NCBI RefSeq assembly: GCF_017163705.1
Contig: NZ_JAFIWB010000003.1
Coordinates: forward strand, 124,001-188,000
From: Xanthomonas bonasiae
Lineage (GTDB): Bacteria > Pseudomonadota > Gammaproteobacteria > Xanthomonadales > Xanthomonadaceae
DNA length: 64,000 bases
Reading direction: 5' to 3'
How positions within the stretch are numbered: position 1 is the stretch's first letter; every line of letters begins with the position of its first letter. The translations under genes and the position numbers were made by a program. Positions 44,045 to 53,043 of this stretch are shown piece after piece. The notes beneath the pieces were generated by a model. It was not told the DNA's origin. It saw nothing but the letters and a program-made list of their open reading frames with translations, and did not search any database.

Positions 44045-45757
44045 ATGGCTCTTGCGCTCAGCAAAGACACTCTCAGCGGCGAAAAGGCAGGCGCCTGGTT
44101 CGATCGCCTGCAGAGCCTGCAGATCACCCGCCGCATCGGGCTGATGGCGATGATCGCCGTGGCCGTGGCCGCGGGCCTGTTCGTGTTCTTCTGGTCGCAG
44201 AAGCCCGCGTACACCCCGCTGTACACCGGCCTGGACGAAAAGGGCACGGCCGAGGCCACCGACCTGCTGCGCACCGCGCAGATCCCGTTCAAGCTCGACC
44301 AGACCACCGGCGCGATCACCGTGCCGGAGGACAAGCTCTACGACGCGCGGCTGAAGCTGGCCGGCTCCGGCCTGACCGACACCGGCAACATGGGCTTCGA
44401 GGTCATGGAGAAGGATCCGGGCTTCGGCGTCAGCCAGTTCGTCGAAAACGCGCGCTACCAGCACGCGCTGGAGACCGAACTGGCGCGCACCATCGCCAGC
44501 CTGCGCCCGGTGCGCGAGGCGCGGGTGCACCTGGCCATCCCCAAGCCCAGCGCGTTCACCCGCCAGCGCGACGTGGCCAGCGCCTCGGTGGTGCTGGAAC
44601 TGCGCGGCGGCACCACCCTGGAACGCAACCAGGTCGATGCGATCGTCAACATGGTCGCCTCCAGCATCCCCGACCTGACCCCGGAGCGGGTCACCGTGGT
44701 CGACCAGAGCGGGCGCATGCTGACCATCGCCGACCCGAACAGCGACGCGGCCCTGAATGCGGCCCAGTTCGAGCAGGTGCGGCGCCAGGAAAGCTCCTAC
44801 AACCAGCGCATCCGCGAACTGCTGGAGCCGATGACCGGCCCCGGCCGGGTCAATCCGGAAGTCAGCGTGGACATGGACTTCTCGGTCACCGAGGAAGCGC
44901 GCGAGCTGTACAACGGCGAGCCGCCGAAGCTGCGCAGCGAGCAGGTCAGCGACAGCAGCATGGCCGCGGCCGGCCCGCAGGGCGTGCCCGGCGCGACCAG
45001 CAATTCGCCGCCCGGCGCCGCCGCGCCCGGCCAGCCCGGTGCCGCCGGCACCCCGGGCGCGACCCCGGCCAACACCCAGCAGGCGGCCGCCGCGACCCCG
45101 ACCGAAACCTCCAAGAGCGCCACCCGCAACTACGAGCTGGACCGCACCCTGCAGCACACCCGGCAGCCGCCGGGCCGGATCAAGCGCGTGTCGGTGGCGG
45201 TGCTGGTCGACCACGTGCCGCGGCCGGGCGCCAAGGGCAAGATGGTCGAGCAGGCGCTCAGCGCCGCCGAGCTGACCCGCATCGAAGGCCTGGTCAAGCA
45301 GGCGGTCGGTTTCAACGCCGAGCGCGGCGACACCGTCTCGGTGATGAATGCGCCGTTCGTGCGCGAAGCGCCGGAAGCGGCGGACAAGCCCGGTTGGTGG
45401 GAAGATCCGCGGGTGATGAACGGCTTGCGCCTGCTGCTCGGCGCGGCGGTGGTGCTGGCCCTGCTGTTCGGCGTGCTGCGCCCGGCGCTGCGCCAGATCG
45501 CCGGCCCGGCGCCGGCCAAGAACACCGGCAAGGACAAGTCCGAGCCGCACAACGCCAATGTGTCGATGCTGGACGACGACGACCCGCTGCTGCCGTCGAT
45601 GGCCGAAGACACGGCCAGCATCGCCGGCGGCAGCCGTCCCGCGATCGCCCTGCCCGACGCCTACGAAGAGCGTCTGCGCCTGGCCCGCGAAGCGGTCAAG
45701 CAGGATTCCAAGCGTGTCGCGCAAGTCGTGAAGGGATGGGTCGCCAGTGAAGCCTGA
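44045..45757 (+). CDS. fliF: FliF, MS-ring protein
   Basis: A 570-residue inner-membrane protein with two membrane spans (about 38-58, IGLMAMIAVAVAAGLFVFFW, and about 460-480, LLLGAAVVLALLFGVLRPAL), the YscJ/FliF ring-building domains, and a Pro/Ala-rich insert (about 310-355) in the periplasmic part. The C-terminal tail binds FliG. The gene overlaps fliG by 11 bases. Length is standard. Confidence 0.96.
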   Translation: MALALSKDTLSGEKAGAWFDRLQSLQITRRIGLMAMIAVAVAAGLFVFFWSQKPAYTPLYTGLDEKGTAEATDLLRTAQIPFKLDQTTGAITVPEDKLYDARLKLAGSGLTDTGNMGFEVMEKDPGFGVSQFVENARYQHALETELARTIASLRPVREARVHLAIPKPSAFTRQRDVASASVVLELRGGTTLERNQVDAIVNMVASSIPDLTPERVTVVDQSGRMLTIADPNSDAALNAAQFEQVRRQESSYNQRIRELLEPMTGPGRVNPEVSVDMDFSVTEEARELYNGEPPKLRSEQVSDSSMAAAGPQGVPGATSNSPPGAAAPGQPGAAGTPGATPANTQQAAAATPTETSKSATRNYELDRTLQHTRQPPGRIKRVSVAVLVDHVPRPGAKGKMVEQALSAAELTRIEGLVKQAVGFNAERGDTVSVMNAPFVREAPEAADKPGWWEDPRVMNGLRLLLGAAVVLALLFGVLRPALRQIAGPAPAKNTGKDKSEPHNANVSMLDDDDPLLPSMAEDTASIAGGSRPAIALPDAYEERLRLAREAVKQDSKRVAQVVKGWVASEA

Positions 45758-46757
45758 TGCCAGTGCAATCAATGGAGTGCAGCGCGCCGCGGTGCTGCTG
45801 CTGTCGCTCGGCGAAGCCGACGCGGCCGAGGTGCTCAAGCACATGGACCCCAAGGAGGTGCAGAAGATCGGCATCGCCATGGCGACCATGAGCGGCATCT
45901 CGCGCGACCAGGTCGAGAAGGTCATGGACGAGTTCAACAACGAACTCGGCAGCAAGACCTCGCTGGGCGTGGGCGCCGACGACTACATCCGCAACGTGCT
46001 GGTGCAGGCGCTGGGCGCGGACAAGGCCGGCGGCCTGATCGACCGCATCCTGCTCGGCCGCAACACCACCGGCCTGGACACGCTGAAGTGGATGGACCCA
46101 CGCGCGGTCGCCGACCTGGTGCGCAACGAACACCCGCAGATCATCGCCATCGTCATGGCGCACCTGGACAGCGACCAGGCCGCCGAGGCGCTGAAGCTGC
46201 TGCCCGAGCGCGTGCGCGCCGACGTGCTGATGCGCATCGCCACCCTCGACGGCATCCCGCCGAACGCGTTGAACGAACTCAACGAGATCATGGAGCGGCA
46301 GTTCTCCGGCAACCAGGGCCTGAAGTCGTCCAACGTCGGCGGGGTCAAGGTCGCCGCCAACATCCTCAACTTCATGGACAGCGGCCAGGACCAGGGCGTG
46401 CTGGCGGCGATCGGCAAGATCGACGCCGAGCTCAGCACCCGCATCCAGGACCTGATGTTCGTGTTCGACAACCTGGTCGAACTGGAAGACCGCGCGCTGC
46501 AGACCCTGTTGCGCGAAGTCAGCGGCGACCGCCTCGGCCTGGCCCTGCGCGGCGCCGACATCAAGGTGCGCGAGAAGATCACCAAGAACATGTCGCAGCG
46601 CGCCGCCGAAATCCTGCTCGAGGACATGGAAGCGCGCGGTCCGGTGCGCCTGGCCGACGTGGAGGGCGCGCAGAAGGAAATCCTCACCATCGTGCGCCGG
46701 CTGGCCGATGAAGGCGTGATCAGCCTCGGCGGCGCCGGTGCGGAGGCGATGGTATGA
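45747..46757 (+). CDS. fliG: FliG, rotor switch protein
   Basis: A 336-residue C-ring protein starting at a GTG inside the end of fliF. Middle-domain features (WMDPRAVADLVRNEHPQIIA) and the C-terminal torque helix region (FVFDNLVELEDRALQTLLRE) with alternating charges are intact. It couples stator ion flow to rotation. It overlaps fliH by 4 bases. Confidence 0.96.
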   Translation: MKPDASAINGVQRAAVLLLSLGEADAAEVLKHMDPKEVQKIGIAMATMSGISRDQVEKVMDEFNNELGSKTSLGVGADDYIRNVLVQALGADKAGGLIDRILLGRNTTGLDTLKWMDPRAVADLVRNEHPQIIAIVMAHLDSDQAAEALKLLPERVRADVLMRIATLDGIPPNALNELNEIMERQFSGNQGLKSSNVGGVKVAANILNFMDSGQDQGVLAAIGKIDAELSTRIQDLMFVFDNLVELEDRALQTLLREVSGDRLGLALRGADIKVREKITKNMSQRAAEILLEDMEARGPVRLADVEGAQKEILTIVRRLADEGVISLGGAGAEAMV

Positions 46758-47374
46758 GCGGCAACGTGGTGCGCTGGTTCGCGCCGGAGCTCAACGCCGC
46801 GCCGGTACCCGAGCCGCAGTTCGAGGACGCCCTGCCCGAAGAGCCGGTCTTGCGTCCGCCCAGCCTGGAAGACATCCAGGCGATCGAGGCGGCCGCGCAG
46901 CTCGAAGGCTTCGAGCGCGGCCACAGCGAGGGCCTGGCCCAGGGCCAGGCCGAGATCCGCCGCCTGACCGCGCAGATCGAAGGCATCCTGGACAATTTCT
47001 CGCGGCCGCTGGCGCGGCTGGAAAACGAAGTGGTCGGCGCGCTCGGCGAACTGGCGGTGCGCATAGCCGGCAGCCTGGTCGGCCGCGCCTACGAGGCCGA
47101 TCCGGCGCTGCTGGCGGACCTGGTCGGCGAAGCGCTGGACGCGGTCGGCGGCGCGCGCCGCGAGGTCGAGGTGCGCCTGCATCCGGACGACATCGCCGCG
47201 CTGACCCCGCTGCTGGCCTCGATGGCCGACGGCACCCGGCTGGTGCCGGACCTGACCCTGAGCCGCGGCGACCTGCGCGTGCATGCCGAAGCGGTGCGCA
47301 TCGACGGCACCCTGGAAGCGCGCCTGCGCGCGGCGCTGGAGACGGTGATGCGCAAGTCCGGAGCCGGCCTGTGA
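46754..47374 (+). CDS. fliH: FliH, regulator of the export ATPase
   Basis: A 206-residue protein with an acidic Pro-rich N-terminus, a coiled-coil segment with GxxxG-like spacing (GFERGHSEGLAQGQAEIRR) and a C-terminal FliI-binding domain. FliH holds and inhibits FliI and docks it at the C ring. It overlaps fliG (ATGA) and fliI (GTGA). Confidence 0.92.
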   Translation: MSGNVVRWFAPELNAAPVPEPQFEDALPEEPVLRPPSLEDIQAIEAAAQLEGFERGHSEGLAQGQAEIRRLTAQIEGILDNFSRPLARLENEVVGALGELAVRIAGSLVGRAYEADPALLADLVGEALDAVGGARREVEVRLHPDDIAALTPLLASMADGTRLVPDLTLSRGDLRVHAEAVRIDGTLEARLRAALETVMRKSGAGL

Positions 47375-48747
47375 GCGCGCTGTCCGGCACCCATCCGGCC
47401 GACTGGCTGGACGCGCGCAACCTGCGCCTGGCCTCGCGCCTGGGCCAGCTCGACCTGGACGCCGCCGCCGGCCGCGGCCTGATCCGCGAAGGCATCCTGC
47501 GCCGCGCGGTCGGGCTGACCCTGGAAGCGGTCGGCTGCGAGGCGCCGATGGGCGCCACCTGCAAGGTCGAGGTCGACGGCGGCTGGGTCGATGCCGAAGT
47601 GGTCGGCTTCTCCGGCGAACGCACCTCGCTGATGCCCAGCGCCGAAACCCATGGCCTGCTGCCCAACGCGCGGGTGGTGCCGGTGCGCCGCCGCGGCGGC
47701 GTGGAAGTGGGCGAAGGCCTGCTCGGCCGGGTCATCGATTCGGACGGCGTGCCGCTGGACGGCAAGGGCCCGATCCGCGCCGAAGGCTCGGTCGGCATGG
47801 CCGGCATCTCGATCAATCCGCTGGCGCGCGAGCCGATCACCATGCCGCTGGACGTGGGCGTGCGCGCGATCAACGCGCTGCTGCCGATCGGCCGCGGCCA
47901 GCGCGTGGGCCTGTTCGCCGGCTCCGGCGTCGGCAAGTCCACCCTGCTCGGGATGATGACCCGCTACACCGCCGCCGACGTGATCGTGGTCGGGCTGATC
48001 GGCGAACGCGGCCGCGAAGTGCGCGATTTCGTCGAGACCACGCTGGGCGAGGAAGGCCTGCGCCGCGCCGTGGTCGTGGCCGCGCCGGCCGACCGCCCGC
48101 CGCTGGCGCGCCTGCACGGCGCCTACCGCGCCACCGCGATCGCCGAATGGTTCCGCGACCAGGGCCTGAACGTGCTGCTGCTGATGGACTCGCTGACCCG
48201 CTTCGCCCAGGCGCAGCGCGAGATCGGCCTGTCGGTCGGCGAACCGCCGACCACCCGCGGCTACCCGCCGTCGGTGTTCGCCAAGCTGCCGGCGCTGGTC
48301 GAGCGCGCCGGCAACGGCGCCAAGGGCCGCGGCTCGATCACCGCCTTCTACACCGTGCTGACCGAAGGCGACGATCCGCAGGATCCGATCGCCGACGCCG
48401 CCCGCGCCATCCTCGACGGCCACATCCTGCTGTCGCGGCGCGTCGCCGACAGCGGCCTGTATCCGGCCATCGACGTCGAATCCTCGGTCAGCCGCGTGGT
48501 CCAGGACATCGCCGACGAGCCGTGGCGGCTGCGCATCCGCGCGCTGAAGCGGCTGGTCTCGGCGTACTCGGCCAACCGCGACCTGATCACCATCGGCGCC
48601 TACCAGCGCGGCAACGATGCGGCCGTGGACGAGGCGCTGGAGCGTTGGCCCGAAATCATGGAATTCCTCGGACAGGATGTCGCCAAGGCCGCAGATCTGC
48701 CCCACAGCCAGGCCGCGTTGAAGCGCCTGGTCGAACGTGAGAACTAA
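47371..48747 (+). CDS. fliI: FliI, flagellar export ATPase
   Basis: A 458-residue F1-beta-like ATPase with Walker A GSGVGKST (near residue 185), the LIGERGREVRDFVE segment and LLLMDSLTRFAQAQREIGL with the catalytic-site region. It energises unfolding and delivery of export substrates. The GTG start at 47371 overlaps the fliH stop; a longer open frame upstream is an artefact of high GC. Confidence 0.96.
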   Translation: MSALSGTHPADWLDARNLRLASRLGQLDLDAAAGRGLIREGILRRAVGLTLEAVGCEAPMGATCKVEVDGGWVDAEVVGFSGERTSLMPSAETHGLLPNARVVPVRRRGGVEVGEGLLGRVIDSDGVPLDGKGPIRAEGSVGMAGISINPLAREPITMPLDVGVRAINALLPIGRGQRVGLFAGSGVGKSTLLGMMTRYTAADVIVVGLIGERGREVRDFVETTLGEEGLRRAVVVAAPADRPPLARLHGAYRATAIAEWFRDQGLNVLLLMDSLTRFAQAQREIGLSVGEPPTTRGYPPSVFAKLPALVERAGNGAKGRGSITAFYTVLTEGDDPQDPIADAARAILDGHILLSRRVADSGLYPAIDVESSVSRVVQDIADEPWRLRIRALKRLVSAYSANRDLITIGAYQRGNDAAVDEALERWPEIMEFLGQDVAKAADLPHSQAALKRLVEREN

Positions 48748-48750
48748 GCC

Positions 48751-49218
48751 ATGATGCAATCACAGCGTATCGATCCCCTGCTCCGCCGCGCCCAGCAGCA
48801 CGAGGACGAGGTCGCCCGCGACCTGGCCGAGCGCCAGCGCGCGCTGGAGACCCACGAGTCGCGGCTGGAAGAACTGCGCCGCTACGCCGAGGAATACGCC
48901 AACAGCCAGATGGCCGCGACCAGCCTGGCGCAACTGGCCAACCGCCGCGCGTTCCTGGATCGCCTGGAAAGCGCGGTGCAGCAGCAGTGCCAGACCGTGG
49001 ACCGCAATCGCGAGAAGGTGGAAATGGAGCGCAGCCGGCTGTTGCTGGCCAGCCGCGACAAGCAGGTACTGGAACAACTGGCGGCCAGCTACCGCGCCCA
49101 GGAACGCAAGGTCGACGACCGCCGCAGCCAGCGCGAGATGGACGACCTCGGCGCGCGCCGGGTGCGCCTGGCGGTGGCCGCGGCCGACAGCGACAACGAC
49201 AACGGAGACAGCCGATGA
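48751..49218 (+). CDS. fliJ: FliJ, export stalk and chaperone escort
   Basis: A 155-residue, almost entirely helical protein rich in Arg, Glu and Gln (RRAQQHEDEVARDLAERQRA), as expected for the antiparallel coiled coil of FliJ. It links the FliI hexamer to FlhA and recycles chaperones. It lies 3 bases after fliI and overlaps fliK by 4 bases. Confidence 0.92.
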   Translation: MMQSQRIDPLLRRAQQHEDEVARDLAERQRALETHESRLEELRRYAEEYANSQMAATSLAQLANRRAFLDRLESAVQQQCQTVDRNREKVEMERSRLLLASRDKQVLEQLAASYRAQERKVDDRRSQREMDDLGARRVRLAVAAADSDNDNGDSR

Positions 49219-50510
49219 GCAACGCACTTTCCGCGCTGGGCGGCAACGCCCGCGCCAGCGCCTCCGGCAACAGCGCCGACACCCAGGGCCGCGACCGCAG
49301 CGGCGGCCAGGACTTCGACAAGCTGCTCGGCGACGACAGCGCGCGCGCCGCGCCGAAGCCGGCGCCGCGGTCGAGCGCCAAGTCGCAGCAGGCATCCGCC
49401 GACAAGGACGCGGCGGCGAAGCGGCCGGAGGCGGCGGACGACAACGCCAGCGAACCGGCGCGCAGCGCGCAGGCCGGCAACCAGGCCGCCCGCGACAGCG
49501 AAAAGAGCAGCGAGGACAGCAAGGCGCCGAGCAAGGACAGCAAGGCCGCCGCCAAGAAAGGCGAGGACGGCGAGGAAGACGCCGGCTGGCCGCCGGCGGG
49601 CCTGGCCGGCATCGGCATGAGCCTGTTGCCGACGCTCGCTGCCGCGCTGCCGGCGGCGAGCGCCGGCCCGCTGGGCGCGGCCGGGCTGGCGATCGGCGTC
49701 GCCGGCGCCGCCGCCCAGGGCGTGGCCGCGTTGCTCGGCGGCGACACCCTGGCCGCGGCGGCCGGCGCCGATACCGCCGCCGGTGCGGCCGCGACCGCCG
49801 CCGCGCCGGCCACCGCCGCGGCCAACAGCGGCGCCAGCGCCACCGGCTTCGGCGGCATGCTGGCGCAGGTCGCCGGGGCCGCGGCGCAGGCCGCCAGCGG
49901 CGGCGATGCCACGGCCCCGGTCGCCGCACTGGCGGCGCTGGCGACCGCCACCGACAAGAGCGCCGACAGCGGCAGCGATGTGGCCAGCACCGGCACCGAT
50001 CCGATCAACCTGCTGGCCACGGCCGGGATCCACGCGCCGGCGCGCAGCGCCGACACCGCCGCGCCGTTCACCGGCTCGCCGACCCCGACCCCGAACCTGC
50101 ACGGCGACAACTTCGACGACGAACTCGGCGCGCGCATGAGCTGGCTGGCGGACCAGAAGATCGGCCACGCGCACATCAAGCTCAGCCCGGCCGACCTGGG
50201 CCCGGTCGAGGTGCGCCTGCATCTGAACGGCGACCAGGTCAACGCCAGCTTCAGCAGCGCCCAGCCCGAAGTGCGCCAGGCGCTGGAGAACAGCCTGCCG
50301 CGGCTGCGCGACATGCTCGGCCAGCACGGCTTCCAGCTCGGCCAGGCCGACGTCGGCCAGCAGCAACAGCAGGCCTCGCAGAACGCCCGCCAAGGCAGCG
50401 GGTCGAACGCCGGCAATGCCGGCGGCGGCGTTGGCGACGAGCTGCTGGGCAACGTCGGGATTCCGTCGGTGGTGCTGCGCCAGCGCGGCCTGCTCGACGC
50501 CTACGCGTAA
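49215..50510 (+). CDS. fliK: FliK, hook-length control protein
   Basis: A 431-residue secreted ruler protein. The N-terminal two thirds are of low complexity, with charged and then very Ala-rich stretches (about 150-270). The conserved Flg_hook domain (about 300-385) contains GHAHIKLSPADLGPVEVRLH and switches FlhB specificity. A Gln-rich tail follows. The ATG at 49215 overlaps the fliJ stop. The low-complexity part may vary in length between strains. Confidence 0.92.
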   Translation: MSNALSALGGNARASASGNSADTQGRDRSGGQDFDKLLGDDSARAAPKPAPRSSAKSQQASADKDAAAKRPEAADDNASEPARSAQAGNQAARDSEKSSEDSKAPSKDSKAAAKKGEDGEEDAGWPPAGLAGIGMSLLPTLAAALPAASAGPLGAAGLAIGVAGAAAQGVAALLGGDTLAAAAGADTAAGAAATAAAPATAAANSGASATGFGGMLAQVAGAAAQAASGGDATAPVAALAALATATDKSADSGSDVASTGTDPINLLATAGIHAPARSADTAAPFTGSPTPTPNLHGDNFDDELGARMSWLADQKIGHAHIKLSPADLGPVEVRLHLNGDQVNASFSSAQPEVRQALENSLPRLRDMLGQHGFQLGQADVGQQQQQASQNARQGSGSNAGNAGGGVGDELLGNVGIPSVVLRQRGLLDAYA

Positions 50511-50552
50511 GCCGACCGCAGCATCGCGGCGGCCTCGGCCGCAAACCGCTGC

Positions 50553-50622
50553 TTGTGGGAGGGGCGTCAGCCCCGACGCGGGTCGCCGATCGAGCCCGTC
50601 GGGGTTGAACTCCGTCCCACAA
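50553..50622. repeat. Intergenic TTGTGGGAG inverted repeat
   Basis: TTGTGGGAGGGG...CCCCGACGCG at 50553-50580 is matched by an inverted arm (CCCGTCGGGGTTGAAC...CCGTCCCACAA) at 50595-50622, forming a long stem. This is a common xanthomonad intergenic repeat. It sits between fliK and the fliL promoter and may help end the fliE operon transcript. Confidence 0.7.
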
Positions 50623-50685
50623 AAAGCCGCATCCATCGGCCGTCGCGGCCACCGTCAAATATCCGGCGAGTCCATCCCGCCGTTT

Positions 50686-50700
50686 CGGCACGCCGATTGC
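50686..50700 (+). promoter_or_regulatory. Sigma-54 promoter of the fliL operon
   Basis: CGGCAC-N5-TTGC, 39 bases before the fliL GTG. It should drive fliLMNOPQR. Confidence 0.8.
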
Positions 50701-50738
50701 ATCCTTAGGGGCAGAGTCCCCCCTTAAGGAGCCCATCC

Positions 50739-51275
50739 GTGGCAGCAGCAGCCGACAAATCCAAGAAATCCGCCGACGCCAAGGACGCCAAAGAGGCCCC
50801 GGAGGGCGGCAAGTCGAAGAAGAAGCTGCTGATCATCGTCATCGCCGCGGTGCTGGTGCTGGGCGGCGGCGGCGCCGGCGCCTGGTTCTTCCTGAAGAAG
50901 CCCGATGCCGCCCATGGCAAGGCCGCGGCCAAGACCGCCGAGCTGCCCAAGCCGGCGCAGTACTTCGCGATGGACCCGGCGTTCGTGGTCAATCTCAACG
51001 GCAGCCCCGACGAGGGTCCGCACTACCTGCAGATGGAAGTGCAGCTGATGACCCGCGACCCGGAAGAGCTGAAGCTGATCACCGAGAACGCGCCGGCGAT
51101 CCGCGCGCACCTGCTGATGCTGTTCTCGCAGGTGCAGGCGCAGGACATCGCCGACATCGCCGGGCGCAAGAAGCTGCAGGCCGCGGCGCTGGCCGACGCG
51201 CAGAAGCTGATGACCGCCGAGACCGGCAAGAAGTGCGTGGAAGACCTGCTGTTCACCAGCTTCGTGACCCAGTAA
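50739..51275 (+). CDS. fliL: FliL, basal-body protein near the stator
   Basis: A 178-residue single-span protein. A Lys-rich cytoplasmic N-terminus precedes one membrane helix (about 28-48, LLIIVIAAVLVLGGGGAGAW), and the periplasmic FliL domain (about 65-178) has YFAMDPAFVVNLNG. It supports stator function around the motor. The start is a GTG at 50739 with an AAGGAG ribosome site. Confidence 0.93.
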   Translation: MAAAADKSKKSADAKDAKEAPEGGKSKKKLLIIVIAAVLVLGGGGAGAWFFLKKPDAAHGKAAAKTAELPKPAQYFAMDPAFVVNLNGSPDEGPHYLQMEVQLMTRDPEELKLITENAPAIRAHLLMLFSQVQAQDIADIAGRKKLQAAALADAQKLMTAETGKKCVEDLLFTSFVTQ

Positions 51276-51287
51276 GGCGCCGCCGCG

Positions 51288-52295
51288 ATGACCGACCTGC
51301 TTTCCCAAGACGAGATCGATGCGCTATTGCATGGCGTCGATGCCGGCGCGGTGGACACCGGGCCGGCGCCGCCGGCGCCCGGCGAAGCGCGCCAGTACGA
51401 TTTCTCCAGCCAGGACCGGATCATCCGCGGGCGCATGCCGACCCTGGAGATGGTCAACGAGCGCTTCGCGCGGCTGTGGCGGATCGGCCTGTTCAACCTG
51501 ATCCGGCGCTCGGCCGACCTGTCGGTGCGCGGCATCGACCTGATCAAGTTCAACGACTACATGCACTCGCTGTACGTGCCGAGCAACCTGAACCTGATCA
51601 AGTTCAAGCCGCTGCGCGGCACCGGCCTGATCGTGTTCGAACCGACCCTGGTGTTCACCGTGGTCGACAACTTCTTCGGCGGCGACGGCCGCTATCCCAC
51701 CCGCATCGAAGGCCGCGAATTCACCCCGACCGAGATGCGGGTGATCCAGCTGATGCTCAAGCAGACCTTCGCCGACCTGCACGAGGCCTGGGCGCCGGTG
51801 ATGGAGGTGGAGTTCGAGTACCTCAACTCCGAGGTCAACCCGCACTTCGCCAACATCGTCACCCCGCGCGAGTACGTGGTGGTCAGCCGCTTCCACGTGG
51901 AGCTGGAAGGCGGCGGCGGCGAGATCCACATCACCCTGCCGTACTCGATGCTGGAGCCGATCCGCGAACTGCTCGACGCCGGCATCCAGAGCGACCGCGT
52001 GGACCGCGACGAGAGCTGGAACATCATGCTGCGCGAGCAGCTCAACACCGCCGAGGTCACCATCTCCAGCGTGCTGGCGCAGAAGCAGATGACCCTGCGC
52101 GAGCTGACCCGGCTGAAGATCGGCGACGTGCTGCCGATCGAGCTGCCCAAGCAAGTGCCGCTGTGCGTGGAGAACATCCCGGTGTTCACCGGCGAGTTCG
52201 GCATTTCCCGCGGCCAGAACGCCGTGAAGATCACTTCGACCCAACCCCCGGGCGCGCTGCGCCGCCGCCCCGCCCTTCAGGAAGACGCGTCATGA
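51288..52295 (+). CDS. fliM: FliM, rotor switch protein
   Basis: A 335-residue C-ring protein. The N-terminus has the CheY-P-binding motif (LLSQDEIDALLHG), the middle domain (about 45-230) is CheC-like, and the C-terminal SpoA domain (about 250-325) resembles FliN. It receives the chemotaxis signal and sets rotation direction. It overlaps fliN by 4 bases. Confidence 0.96.
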   Translation: MTDLLSQDEIDALLHGVDAGAVDTGPAPPAPGEARQYDFSSQDRIIRGRMPTLEMVNERFARLWRIGLFNLIRRSADLSVRGIDLIKFNDYMHSLYVPSNLNLIKFKPLRGTGLIVFEPTLVFTVVDNFFGGDGRYPTRIEGREFTPTEMRVIQLMLKQTFADLHEAWAPVMEVEFEYLNSEVNPHFANIVTPREYVVVSRFHVELEGGGGEIHITLPYSMLEPIRELLDAGIQSDRVDRDESWNIMLREQLNTAEVTISSVLAQKQMTLRELTRLKIGDVLPIELPKQVPLCVENIPVFTGEFGISRGQNAVKITSTQPPGALRRRPALQEDAS

Positions 52296-52630
52296 GCCAG
52301 AACGAAATCCCCGAGCCGGTCCCGACCCAATTCGACAGCCTGCAGCCGGAAACCGGCAGCGACGGCAACGAGCTGAATCTGGACATGATCCTGGACGTGC
52401 CGGTGACGCTGTCGCTGGAAGTCGGGCGCAACCGCATTCCGATCCGCAACCTGCTGCAGCTCAACCAGGGCTCGGTGGTGGAACTGGAGCGCGGCGCCGG
52501 CGAGCCGCTGGACGTGTACGTCAACGGCACCCTGATCGCGCACGGCGAGGTGGTGACGATCAACGACCGCTTCGGGGTGCGCCTGACCGACGTGGTCAGC
52601 CCCAGCGAACGCATCCGGAGGCTGCGGTGA
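52292..52630 (+). CDS. fliN: FliN, rotor switch protein
   Basis: A 112-residue SpoA-domain protein (MILDVPVTLSLEVGRNRIPI, then LNQGSVVELERGAGEPLDVY). FliN forms the base of the C ring and anchors FliH. The ATG at 52292 overlaps the fliM stop and the fliO GTG overlaps its own stop, so the three are coupled. Confidence 0.95.
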   Translation: MSQNEIPEPVPTQFDSLQPETGSDGNELNLDMILDVPVTLSLEVGRNRIPIRNLLQLNQGSVVELERGAGEPLDVYVNGTLIAHGEVVTINDRFGVRLTDVVSPSERIRRLR

Positions 52631-53043
52631 GCCTATTGCTCGCGGCCGCCACCCAGGCGGCCAAATCGGCCTCGGGCGTCGGCAGCGCCGCGCCCTCGCC
52701 GCCCAGCCTGATCGGCGCGGTGTTCGCGCTGCTGCTGGTGCTGGGGCTGATCCTGGGCATGGCCTGGGTGCTCAAGCGCCTGCCCGGCAGCGGCTTCCGC
52801 CCGGCCGAGGGCCTGCGCGTGGTGGCCAGCCTGGCGGTCGGCGCCAAGGAGCGCGTGGTGGTGGTCGAGGTCAACGGCGAGCAGTTGCTGCTGGGCGTGT
52901 CGCCGGGCGGGGTACGCACCTTGCATCGCCTGCCCGAGCCGCTGCCGCAAGCGCCGGCGCCGTCGCTGCCGAACCTCAAGCAGCTCAAGAACCTCCCCGA
53001 TTTCGCCCAGCTGCTGGCGCAGAAGCTGCGCAAGGACAAATGA
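52627..53043 (+). CDS. fliO: FliO, export-gate assembly protein
   Basis: A 138-residue protein with one membrane helix (about 28-48, LIGAVFALLLVLGLILGMAW) and a cytoplasmic domain (LRVVASLAVGAKERVVVVEV), typical of FliO. It assists assembly of the FliP ring. It starts at a GTG overlapping fliN and overlaps fliP by 4 bases. Confidence 0.9.
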   Translation: MSLLLAAATQAAKSASGVGSAAPSPPSLIGAVFALLLVLGLILGMAWVLKRLPGSGFRPAEGLRVVASLAVGAKERVVVVEVNGEQLLLGVSPGGVRTLHRLPEPLPQAPAPSLPNLKQLKNLPDFAQLLAQKLRKDK

